Below, piece by piece: positions 7,391-15,546 of a stretch of DNA of 64,000 bases (within the stretch, counting starts at the first letter, position 1; each line of letters opens with the position of its first letter). The DNA is from Chitinophagaceae bacterium (GTDB lineage: Bacteria > Bacteroidota > Bacteroidia > Chitinophagales > UBA10324), in NCBI GenBank assembly GCA_947474435.1, contig CANJII010000009.1:1-64000 (forward strand), written 5' to 3'. The position numbers were made by a program, and so were the translations under genes. The notes beneath the pieces are model-generated. The model worked only from the letters and a program-made list of their open reading frames with translations, did no database searches and was not told the origin of the DNA.

Positions 7391-7897
7391 TTAGTAAAAC
7401 ATGTATTCGTTAGAAAGTGCGAATGCCGCATACACAATTTCAGGAGTGATGTTGCTATCGTTCTGAATCAGGTTTTTCAAATAAATTTTTTCGTACTCGG
7501 TTGGGTTGCGTAAATAAAACCGTTGATAGGCTGAAGTGATAAAAGTATTTAAGTCAGCGTTCATTTGTGTTTGTGTTGGAATAGAAATTCCCGGAAGCGT
7601 GAGTAAACGCTCCAAAATCATTTGGTTGGCTAAACCCTTATCTCCAATACTCAGAATGGCTTCACCAATATTATTCAAATCAGAACCCGGAATATTCTGA
7701 TTGAACAAATCAGAAAATAAAATGCTGATGTATTGCAAACTGCTCTTCTGTTTATTTTTTTCAGCGTTGCTGGTGTAAAGAGTAACCGGTGTTACTTCAT
7801 AATACACATTGTCGTAAACATTTTGTTTCAGCACTTCTTTCTTACACGAAGAAAAAATGGTGGCTGAAAAAAAGACAAGAAGAAAAATATTTTTCAT
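7391..7897 (-). CDS. Lipoprotein with a C-terminal RNPTEYE helix, unknown
   Basis: The product is 168 aa. The signal peptide MKNIFLLVFFSATIFSSCKK has its lipobox cysteine at 18. The C-terminal part reads FYLRNPTEYEKIYLKNLI and ends LSNEYMFY. The neighbour at 7953-8861 has the same pattern: YLLRNPTSGEMGLETQAL, ending SKDEYAGF. The two genes are probably related, this one keeping only the end module. The pattern resembles the DUF1549/DUF1553 or DUF4214 type of 'R.PT..E' helical module. It lies between that neighbour and the Tat phosphatase-fold gene, with gaps under 70 bp. Confidence 0.65.
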   Translation of the reverse strand: MKNIFLLVFFSATIFSSCKKEVLKQNVYDNVYYEVTPVTLYTSNAEKNKQKSSLQYISILFSDLFNQNIPGSDLNNIGEAILSIGDKGLANQMILERLLTLPGISIPTQTQMNADLNTFITSAYQRFYLRNPTEYEKIYLKNLIQNDSNITPEIVYAAFALSNEYMFY

Positions 7898-7921
7898 TTT
7901 TTAATTTACTTTTTAAGTGAC

Positions 7922-7956
7922 TATTCACAATTGACCATTCACAATTCACCAATTAA
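7922..7956. repeat. 7-nt-period degenerate array, ATTCAC type
   Basis: Heptamers TATTCAC, AATTGAC, CATTCAC, AATTCAC and CAATTAA run in phase and reach the stop codon of the gene at 7953-8861. Confidence 0.5.
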
Positions 7957-8861
7957 AATCCTGCATACTCATCCTTGCTCACTAAATTTTTAATCATTGT
8001 TTTCCAATCAAGCGACACATTCAATGCTTGTGTTTCCAATCCCATTTCACCACTCGTTGGGTTTCGTAATAAATACTGCCGATAACATTTTCTTATAAAC
8101 CCTTCAGTAAATTCAGGTGAGTTCACCATAATCAATTCGTAATCTCCCTTGCTCGTTCCGCTTTGGTCAAACAAGGTTGTGGATGCACCATCAACCATCG
8201 AACCTGCATATTGTAATTCAGATGTTGTTGGAGCGCGTAAATACAAATCATCGAAACTTCCTTTCACAAAATTTTCAGTTCCCATATTCACCTGATCATA
8301 AAAATAATTATCAATGAACACACGATAAAATTCGCGGAGTGTGATTGTGTTGTTCATTAAATCAGACGCACAGGAATTTAATTTGTTGAACCGAAGCAGT
8401 TCGGCATAATAATATGGTAAGTTTTGTGTGAGCCCGTTTATAGAATCATAATAAATGAAATAATAATATTGAGTGATTTCGTCATTGATATCAACTGTAT
8501 CAATCCCGTTGGTCATATCGGCGCTTGTTAAATCAAACAGGCGATTATAAAAATCACTGTTGCCCAATAATTCATCAGCAATTATTCCTCTTGAAGAAAC
8601 ACTCAGGTTATTTATTTTTAAGAATGTAAATTGATCATTCAGTTCTTGTGATGAAGGTTGACGGCCAATCAAATCAACATACAATTTATTGATGTATAAT
8701 TTTATTTGTAATTCAGAAATGCCATTGTAGGGCGGTGGATTATTTCCGGTGATTGTGGTGTCAATATGATTGTCAATCAGCAACGGATCTTTCTTACACG
8801 AAGAAAAAAAGATGGCTGAACTTAAGGCGATAATGAAAGTGAGATAAAGTATCCGATGCAT
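7953..8861 (-). CDS. Lipoprotein with DUF1549-like repeat modules
   Basis: The product is 302 aa. The signal peptide ends FFSSCKK with the cysteine at 22. Near the N-terminus LYVDLIGRQPSSQELN matches by eye the start of DUF1549 ('LDLIGR.PT..E'). A middle copy reads DDLYLRAPTTSELQYA, and a third near the C-terminus reads YRQYLLRNPTSGEMGLE. So three 'hydrophobic-R-P-T/S-xx-E' helical modules run along the protein. It is the first gene of the minus-strand cluster. In Planctomycetes, DUF1549 proteins accompany cytochrome and DUF1501 proteins, and this cluster has counterparts of each. The biochemical role is not known for either group. Confidence 0.68.
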   Translation of the reverse strand: MHRILYLTFIIALSSAIFFSSCKKDPLLIDNHIDTTITGNNPPPYNGISELQIKLYINKLYVDLIGRQPSSQELNDQFTFLKINNLSVSSRGIIADELLGNSDFYNRLFDLTSADMTNGIDTVDINDEITQYYYFIYYDSINGLTQNLPYYYAELLRFNKLNSCASDLMNNTITLREFYRVFIDNYFYDQVNMGTENFVKGSFDDLYLRAPTTSELQYAGSMVDGASTTLFDQSGTSKGDYELIMVNSPEFTEGFIRKCYRQYLLRNPTSGEMGLETQALNVSLDWKTMIKNLVSKDEYAGF

Positions 8862-8928
8862 GAAGGTCCTTGAGACGATGGTGAAAGAAGAAAGTTTAAA
8901 AAATTAAAACGAAAATTATTTGAACCTA

Positions 8929-9363
8929 TTATTCTGATTGTTCAGGATTTAAAAAAGTGATTTCAGTTTGTTGAAGGTTTGTTGATTCATCAGTAACAAC
9001 AATTTTATTGTTATCTGTTCCTGCACTATCCAATTGAAATTTCATTTGATTGAGAAACGATTTTACATTTTCCAGTGAGTGAATAATTTTCATTCGCTCC
9101 TGCAGTTCATCACGGTTTTCACGCAACTTTATTTTTGCTCCTTCAATGGTGTAACCTCTCTCTTTAATCAGTTCTTTAATGATGCGGATATTTCCAATGT
9201 CTTTTTTAGTGAAGAAGCGATCGCCCTTCGCATTCTTCTTTGGCATCAGAATGTCGAATTCATTTTCCCAGTACCGCACATTCGATACATTCAAATCAAA
9301 CATGGCGGCTACTTCGCCAATGCTGTAATAAATTTTTTCGGGTTGTTTTTCTTCGTCCAACAT
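8929..9363 (-). CDS. MerR-family transcriptional regulator
   Basis: The product is 144 aa. The N-terminal winged helix reads YYSIGEVAAMFDLNVSNVRYWENEF, then the wing KNAKGDRFFTKKDIGNIRII. The second helix pair contains GYTIEGAKIKL. A coiled-coil dimerisation helix (about 85-115) follows. The short C-terminus has no cysteine effector site, so this is not a classical metal or redox sensor. This form is common in Bacteroidota as a single regulator; its target is not evident from the neighbours. Confidence 0.85.
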   Translation of the reverse strand: MLDEEKQPEKIYYSIGEVAAMFDLNVSNVRYWENEFDILMPKKNAKGDRFFTKKDIGNIRIIKELIKERGYTIEGAKIKLRENRDELQERMKIIHSLENVKSFLNQMKFQLDSAGTDNNKIVVTDESTNLQQTEITFLNPEQSE

Positions 9364-9491
9364 GGTGAAAAAATAAAGCAGTTATTCGGATTAGCAAATT
9401 GTTTTTAATGAAAGGAATAAACATTAATAACATTATTGAACAGTTAATAAAAAGATAGAATAGCGGCTATATAAAAAGCCTAATTCTGTAT

Positions 9492-10106
9492 TTACTGCCA
9501 TGTAGCAGTACAACTATTGGTTACACTTGTAGTAGTATTCGTTATTGAATATGAAATCAAAATTTGATTATTTGATAAAGTGCCGTTTCCGGAAATAGTA
9601 TATACAATGGATCCGGAGGTTTGAGATTGTGATGGAATTGTAATTGTATTTCCGGTAATTGTTGCATTAACTGTTGCAAACTCATTCCAGAAATTTGCAA
9701 TGTTAACTGATTGGATGGTTGAACCATTGGAAATAATTACAGAAAAATTAGCGTTTCCGGCAACTGAACAACTCTGGTTAACACTCCATGTGTCAATAAA
9801 TTTTGCGCGTGTTTCGGTTTCACAATTCACACCTTCGTATCCAACTGTACAACTGCAAGTACCATCAACACAGGCGCCACCATTCTGACAAACAACATTT
9901 AAACAGGGGTCGGCATTGCCAACCGGTGTGGTACAAATGTCGCCTTCCCATCCTGATGCACACACGCAGGTTCCATTATCACAAGTGCCTCCATTCCAGC
10001 AAATGAAATTTTCACATGCATCTTTTTTACAGGAGGAATAAAAAAGTTGAATAGCTACAGCAACTAATAAAAGAAATGCGGCGCCAGTGATTGATATTTT
10101 TTTCAA
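9492..10106 (-). CDS. Lipoprotein with two EGF-like modules
   Basis: The product is 204 aa. The signal peptide ends LFYSSCKK (cysteine 26). Residues about 31-58 and 68-95 each carry six cysteines in EGF-like order: CWNGGTC with CVCASGWEGDIC, and CQNGGACVDGTC with CTVGYEGVNC. Each probably forms three disulphides. The remaining 100 residues are a Ser/Thr/Asn-rich beta domain ending SCTATWQ, with two cysteines that could pair. EGF-like tandems are common in animals and occur sporadically in Bacteroidota surface proteins. A binding role is inference. The gene stands alone between the MerR and PBP1A genes. Confidence 0.75.
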   Translation of the reverse strand: MKKISITGAAFLLLVAVAIQLFYSSCKKDACENFICWNGGTCDNGTCVCASGWEGDICTTPVGNADPCLNVVCQNGGACVDGTCSCTVGYEGVNCETETRAKFIDTWSVNQSCSVAGNANFSVIISNGSTIQSVNIANFWNEFATVNATITGNTITIPSQSQTSGSIVYTISGNGTLSNNQILISYSITNTTTSVTNSCTATWQ

Positions 10107-10216
10107 AATGAAATTTAGGTTTATGCGGTTAAGATTTATTAAATCAAAAATAATTTTTTTGCTGACAAAATTCTTTCAATTAAAAATCGGTTAATCAAAT
10201 TATGATAAGCAATAAA

Positions 10217-12430
10217 TTAATTATACTGTTCACCGAAAATCACATGCTTTTTATCTTCGCCATGTTGTTTGTATTTATCGCAATCAGTTTCAATTCCTAT
10301 TCCTGTGGCGGGTGCTTCAAATGTTGCATCGGGCGAAATTCCTAATGTTTTATCAGCATAAACACTTCGTAAAAAATAACCCCAAACAGGTAAAGCCATA
10401 CTTGCACCCTGGCCATAAAAAATAGAACGGAACCGAATAATACGATCATCGCCACCAACCCAAACACCGCCTGTAAGTTGCGGTGTAATAGACATGAACC
10501 ATCCATCAGTATTGTTTTGCGTGGTTCCGGTTTTTCCGCCTACTGCTCCTGTAATTCCGTACTTCCCTCTTAACCGCTGACCGGTTCCGGCATTTACCAC
10601 ATTCTCTAACATCCGTACCATTACATAAGCCACACCTTCATTAATAACTTCAGTTTTTTTTGTGGTGAATTCCTGCAATACATTACCACGGCTATCACAA
10701 ATCCGCTGGAGGTAGTACGGTTTATTATAGACTCCCTTGTTGGTAAAAGTGCTGTAGGCACCAACCATTTCAAAAACAGAAATATCAGGTACACCCAGAC
10801 ACAATGATGGATACGGATCCATTTTACTTTCAATGCCCATACGATGCGCCATATCAATCATCGGTTGCGGACCAATTTGTTTCATCAGATATGCGCTTAT
10901 GCAATTTACCGACATTGCAAGACCTTTATATAAAGTATAAATGCCTCCATACTTATTATCAGAATTATCGGGACTCCAGTTATTGAAATTTTCGAAAACC
11001 ACTTTCACATTCGGAACTTCAAAACAAGGACTATAGCCGTTTTCAATTGCTGTGGTATATAGAATTGGTTTTATGGTTGACCCAACTTGCCGTTTTGCAT
11101 GAATGTTTACATGGTCGTATTTAAAGTAATGGTGATTTATTCCGCCAACCCATGAAACAATTTCGCCGGTATGCGGATTGTTAACCATAAATCCGGTATG
11201 TAAAAAATACTTGTAATATTTTATTGAATCGAAAGGAGTCATCACTGTATCCACATCGCCGCGATAGGAAAATACAGTCATTGCCTGCGGTATGTGAAAT
11301 GATTTTACAATGCTGTCAACAGAAATTTTTTGCTGCCTCATTCGAATGTAACGCTCGCATTGCTTCATTGCATCGTTAATAAATTTATCATCCTTTCCCC
11401 ATGGTGATGAACCTTTGTAACTCTGATAAAATTGTTTTTGCAAATCAGCCATGTGTTTTTGTACTGCAGCTTCGGCATATACCTGCATTTTATAATTGAT
11501 GGTGGTGAATACTTTCAAACCATCTTTATACAGATTATAATTTTCGCCATTTGATTTTTTATTTTCCTTGCACCACTTTAATAAATCCTGTCGCAAATGT
11601 TCACGGAAATAAGTTGCAACTCCTTCATTGTGATCAGGACTCTGATAATTTAATTTGATGGGATATTTTTTGGCGGAATCCAACTGAGCTTTCGAAATAA
11701 AATGATATTTCTCCATCTGATCAAGCACAGTATTACGGCGTTCCATTGATCGTTTTGGATTGCGGCGCGGGTTATAAATAGTATTTCCTTTTAACATGCC
11801 CACTAACACCGCTGCTTCGTCTACATTTAAAGAATCAGGATCTTTACTGAAGTAAGTTCGCGAAGCAGATTTTATTCCGAACGAATTATCACTGAAGGCT
11901 ACTGTATTAAAATAAAGATTGATTATTTCTTCCTTGGTGTATCGTCGTTCGAGTTTCACAGCAATAATCCACTCTTGTAATTTCTGAGTCATTCGCTTCC
12001 ACGGATTTTTTTCGCGGGAAGAAAAAAGATTCAAGGCAAGTTGCTGTGAAATGGTAGAAGCACCTCGCTTATCTCCAAGCAAAGTTGAAACAATGCCACC
12101 TACCGTTCCCCAATAATCAATACCACTGTGATCATAGAAACGAATATCTTCTGTAGCAATTAATGCATTTTTCAGCGAAGCAGGGATTTCTTCAAAGGAT
12201 GATTCGCTTCTGTTTTGAAAATAATATTTCCCTATTAAAACCCCGTCAGCGCTGTAAACTTCAGTGGCCAGCGAACTTTTCGGATTCTCCAATTCTTCAA
12301 AAGTGGGCATATCACCAAATAAACCGAAAGCGGTGAGGGTGATAAGAAGTATAATAGAAAACAATAATCCGCCTGTTACAAACCAAAAGACACGAATATA
12401 TTTTCCGTACGAATTTTTCTTCTTGCTCAT
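10217..12430 (-). CDS. mrcA: Penicillin-binding protein 1A (bifunctional transglycosylase/transpeptidase)
   Basis: The product is 737 aa, normal for Bacteroidota class A PBPs. A cytoplasmic tail and one membrane helix (about 11-37) precede the GT51 transglycosylase domain: catalytic E94 in ATEDIRFYDHSGID, then RGASTISQQLALNLF. The transpeptidase domain has STIK (451-454, nucleophile Ser451), SVN (507-509) and KTGT (633-636). It polymerises lipid II glycan strands and cross-links the stem peptides in the periplasm. It lies about 100 bp downstream of the porW/sprE gene on the same strand. A TACATTTG box (12436-12443 on the other strand) sits so close to the start that it would give a nearly leaderless mRNA. 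Confidence 0.95.
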   Translation of the reverse strand: MSKKKNSYGKYIRVFWFVTGGLLFSIILLITLTAFGLFGDMPTFEELENPKSSLATEVYSADGVLIGKYYFQNRSESSFEEIPASLKNALIATEDIRFYDHSGIDYWGTVGGIVSTLLGDKRGASTISQQLALNLFSSREKNPWKRMTQKLQEWIIAVKLERRYTKEEIINLYFNTVAFSDNSFGIKSASRTYFSKDPDSLNVDEAAVLVGMLKGNTIYNPRRNPKRSMERRNTVLDQMEKYHFISKAQLDSAKKYPIKLNYQSPDHNEGVATYFREHLRQDLLKWCKENKKSNGENYNLYKDGLKVFTTINYKMQVYAEAAVQKHMADLQKQFYQSYKGSSPWGKDDKFINDAMKQCERYIRMRQQKISVDSIVKSFHIPQAMTVFSYRGDVDTVMTPFDSIKYYKYFLHTGFMVNNPHTGEIVSWVGGINHHYFKYDHVNIHAKRQVGSTIKPILYTTAIENGYSPCFEVPNVKVVFENFNNWSPDNSDNKYGGIYTLYKGLAMSVNCISAYLMKQIGPQPMIDMAHRMGIESKMDPYPSLCLGVPDISVFEMVGAYSTFTNKGVYNKPYYLQRICDSRGNVLQEFTTKKTEVINEGVAYVMVRMLENVVNAGTGQRLRGKYGITGAVGGKTGTTQNNTDGWFMSITPQLTGGVWVGGDDRIIRFRSIFYGQGASMALPVWGYFLRSVYADKTLGISPDATFEAPATGIGIETDCDKYKQHGEDKKHVIFGEQYN

Positions 12431-12501
12431 GAATTCAAATGTAAAATGTATTTCATCATCAAATAATTATGTTTCGAAAAACTAAACATGACAGCAACTG
12501 C

Positions 12502-12522
12502 CACCTTGAGTTTGCCGAAGTG
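12502..12522. repeat. CACTTCGnCAAnCTC-type short repeat, copy 1
   Basis: On the minus strand the text is CACTTCGGCAAACTCAAGGTG. A related CACTTCGACAAGCTCTGTG lies at 50193-50211. Both copies are intergenic. Confidence 0.4.
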
Positions 12523-12534
12523 TCAAATCAAAAT

Positions 12535-15213
12535 TTACGGGTTATAATTCGCATCGAAAAACTGCATATAATCAGTCAGGTTTTTATTCTTGAAAAATGT
12601 TGCGAAATTTTTATCGTCAATTACGAAGAAATAAAAATCTGTTGTTTCAATCCAGTCATAAAATGTCTGACTTGATGCGTCGGCATAAAAATTCATTGCA
12701 TCGTCCATATTTTTCATTTGCTTAACTAATATCATTTGCTGTTTTTTATCCAGCATCATAGTTGAAACTTTATAATTGGACAATGAATAATTCTTGGATA
12801 CAAAATTCTGCAATGAATCAACCGTTGCTTTTATCTCGGGATCATCGTCGGTAAACAGAATAACAAAAAAGTGTGCATTGGTTTTATGAACCGTATAAGA
12901 TGAAGCACTGCTTTGGAAAGTGGAATCTTTTGGAAGTTTACTATTCTTATCATTCTTGTCGCCGCCTTTTGGCTTGTCAATATTGCCAAGAAGTTGTTTT
13001 GCTTTTTCCACTTCTTCTCCTGCTACATATTTTTTAATAATATTTTTTAAAGCAGTTTTAAAAGTATCAACAGGTAGGGTTTGTGCAATGGCAAATGATT
13101 CCAGTAAATCAAATTTTGCGGCAATCGGATTTGGTTTAAATAATGTATCGGCAGCAGTTGTTTTAACAATTACATCAGCATATTTCTGTTGTTCATAAAG
13201 TGCAAATGCTGATTGATAATAAAACTCCACTTGCTTATCGCCGGTTTTTTTCTCTTCTAAATAAGCAGGGTTGTTTAACAATTTCGCATACTCTGAGTTT
13301 GGATAATTCTTGAGCACCTGTTGTTTGTAATTTTCTGTTTGATTTGAAAGATTTTTATTGCTGTACAATATATACAAGGCATAAAATGTTGCAGCACGCA
13401 AATCATATTCAGTATAGCGGGTTAATAAATCTTCATAAGTTTTTATTGCATAATCGTAATCTTTTAATCCTTCTTTATAAATTCCTCCGATAGAATATAA
13501 AGCGTTTTGAATTTTTACATCAGAAGCTTTTTTCTCTTCAGGTTTAAAGGGCAATCCCTTTTTTAAATCTTCGCGCGTTAGTTTACTTCCGCTGAAAGAA
13601 TTTGAATTTCCATCGGGTTTAGTATTCTGCAGGGCAGAGTTTTCTTCAGAGTTTGTTTTATTATTTCGGCGCCAGTTGTCTTCATTCACTCTGTTTCCCC
13701 ATTTCTTTTTAAAATCATTAAAGCCGGAGCCCTTGGTGGCACTGTTATAAAAATACCATCCGTTTTTTGTATCAGTGTTTTCTTCAACCTTCTTGGCATC
13801 CGAAGAAACAAGGGTATTGCTCTGCAGTGAATCCAGTTTTTGTTGTTTTTCAAATTTATCAATAATGGCATCGAGCACTTTGTTCAATTCCTTTTCAGGA
13901 AGGGCAGCTAATTTTTGCAAACTATCTTCCCTTGAAACTATGTTGATTTGAAAAACCAGGTTGTCGAGAATTTTTTTCTTGGCATTTATATCATCATACT
14001 TCTCAAAAAGTTTGGTCATAAAAACTGCAGTGCTGTCATAAAAACCGGCTGCATTTACATATTTTTTTTCTGAGAAATCCAGCTCAGCCAATTTTAAAAA
14101 AGAAAGTGCTTTTTGATTGGTGTTGCTCGTACTTGATTCAATGGATTGGTTTAATGATTTTACTGCAAGTGGTTTGTTGTTTTCTTTCAGATAAACTTCA
14201 GCCATGGTGTAATAAATCTGATCACGGAATTCTTCGTACTTATCATCACGAGCTAATTTCTCCAAAAGTGCCAGTACTTCTGTAGCCGAAGTTTTTCCGT
14301 TGCCTGAAAATGATTTTGCAATGTTGATGTTTGCATAAAACTCCATTTTATATTCGGGTTTCATTGCAATCACTTTCTTGAACGACTCAATTGCTTTATC
14401 TGAATTATTGGTTAACTGATAAAGCTGGGAGAGAATATAAGTGTAACGGATTTTATCATTTTTCTTTTTGGTGAGCACTATGGCTTGCTTCAGGGGTGCA
14501 ATGGCATCTGCATATCTGTCCTGCTTTAAAAAATTTTGCGTGCTGATTAAAGTGAATTCATCGCGCAGATCAAAAGGGAAAGTGTGATCGGTTGCCAGCA
14601 TCTTGATAATGCTTTGCGCTTCATTGTATTTTTTCAGGGCAATATATGATTTCAATAGCCAAAGCAATGCTTCATTTCGTACAGGCCGATGTTGCAATGT
14701 AAAACCTTCACCGCTCTTTAACCATGGAATGGTTACATCACCTTCTTTAATTTTTCTTCCGCCGGTTATTTTATTCTTTTTCCCGCTTTCTTTAAATGTG
14801 GCAACTATGTATTGAAATGTTGAAAGCGCATCTTCATAATTCTGTTTGTAGAAATAGGATTCACCAATTAAAAGGTGGCAATCATCCACCCACTTGCTTT
14901 TCGGATGCAGTTGTGTTACTACTGATAATTTAATTATCACCGAATCCAGATCGCCTTTTGAACCAGTACCTGCTTCTTCATCGGTAAACAACGGAAGCAG
15001 TTTGGTATAATCATCCTGCAATGAAGATGTCATACTTTCTTTCACGCGATTCAACTTCAGTTTGCCATAGTAATATCCGTTGTAGCGCGCAGTGGTGTTA
15101 TGATAAAATCCACCAAGTAACGATAATTTGCCGCCCTTTTTTCCACCTGAACAGGCAGCTAAAAAAAGAATAACTGCCAGTAATATTGATGCGCTTATTT
15201 TTTTGTTCTTCAA
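12535..15213 (-). CDS. porW: PorW/SprE-like T9SS lipoprotein with TPR repeats
   Basis: The product is 892 aa, close to SprE (gliding) and PorW (gingipain secretion) in length. The signal peptide ends FLAACSGG with lipid cysteine 21. Just after it, GGFYHNTTARYNGYYYGKLKL matches the 'HN.TARYNGYF' start of that family. TPR-type helical repeats fill about 95-420 and 590-720, with a charged, Asn/Lys-rich linker between them. The C-terminal 130 residues form the globular domain usual in the family (HKTNAHFFVILFTDDD). In relatives it is an outer-membrane lipoprotein needed for T9SS export, matching the seven T9SS cargo genes in this window. A family-type promoter lies at 15279-15312. Confidence 0.83.
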   Translation of the reverse strand: MKNKKISASILLAVILFLAACSGGKKGGKLSLLGGFYHNTTARYNGYYYGKLKLNRVKESMTSSLQDDYTKLLPLFTDEEAGTGSKGDLDSVIIKLSVVTQLHPKSKWVDDCHLLIGESYFYKQNYEDALSTFQYIVATFKESGKKNKITGGRKIKEGDVTIPWLKSGEGFTLQHRPVRNEALLWLLKSYIALKKYNEAQSIIKMLATDHTFPFDLRDEFTLISTQNFLKQDRYADAIAPLKQAIVLTKKKNDKIRYTYILSQLYQLTNNSDKAIESFKKVIAMKPEYKMEFYANINIAKSFSGNGKTSATEVLALLEKLARDDKYEEFRDQIYYTMAEVYLKENNKPLAVKSLNQSIESSTSNTNQKALSFLKLAELDFSEKKYVNAAGFYDSTAVFMTKLFEKYDDINAKKKILDNLVFQINIVSREDSLQKLAALPEKELNKVLDAIIDKFEKQQKLDSLQSNTLVSSDAKKVEENTDTKNGWYFYNSATKGSGFNDFKKKWGNRVNEDNWRRNNKTNSEENSALQNTKPDGNSNSFSGSKLTREDLKKGLPFKPEEKKASDVKIQNALYSIGGIYKEGLKDYDYAIKTYEDLLTRYTEYDLRAATFYALYILYSNKNLSNQTENYKQQVLKNYPNSEYAKLLNNPAYLEEKKTGDKQVEFYYQSAFALYEQQKYADVIVKTTAADTLFKPNPIAAKFDLLESFAIAQTLPVDTFKTALKNIIKKYVAGEEVEKAKQLLGNIDKPKGGDKNDKNSKLPKDSTFQSSASSYTVHKTNAHFFVILFTDDDPEIKATVDSLQNFVSKNYSLSNYKVSTMMLDKKQQMILVKQMKNMDDAMNFYADASSQTFYDWIETTDFYFFVIDDKNFATFFKNKNLTDYMQFFDANYNP

Positions 15214-15278
15214 ATGCTACCTGATTTTTCCGTGCGGGTTAAACGATTAACTTTTTAAAAAAGTACTGACTCCGCAAA

Positions 15279-15312
15279 CAAATATATAAAGTCAGGCTAA
15301 TGCACCCACAAA
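15279..15312 (-). promoter_or_regulatory. Bacteroidota-type promoter for porW/sprE
   Basis: On the minus strand TTTG (15312-15309) and TATATTTG (15286-15279) are separated by 22 nt. This is near the -33/-7 consensus (TTTG, about 19-21 nt, TAnnTTTG) known for the Bacteroidota housekeeping sigma factor. It lies about 65 bp before the start codon. The remainder of the 15214-15546 gap holds only the terminator below. Confidence 0.4.
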
Positions 15313-15490
15313 AAAATCTAACAGTGGGGTGTTAAGATGATAATTGAAAGAAGCAGTATTTATCTGATCATTAAATTTATATTCATTGATGTTGCAATAT
15401 ATTTTCTCATTCAAGTTAAAACATTTTTTACGGCTGAGAATTTTAACCGTACAATTTGATTTGCAAATGTTTTAGAGATTGAAATATTTG

Positions 15491-15529
15491 AAAAATAAAA
15501 TCCCTGAAGAAAATTTTCTTCAGGGATTT
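15491..15529 (-). terminator. Strong terminator after the M4 protease gene
   Basis: A perfect 16-bp inverted repeat (AAATCCCTGAAGAAAA / TTTTCTTCAGGGATTT, 15498-15529) starts 18 bp past the protease stop. On the minus strand it is followed by TATTTTT. It is palindromic enough to act in both directions. Confidence 0.8.
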
Positions 15530-15546
15530 TTATTTTATTTTATAAA

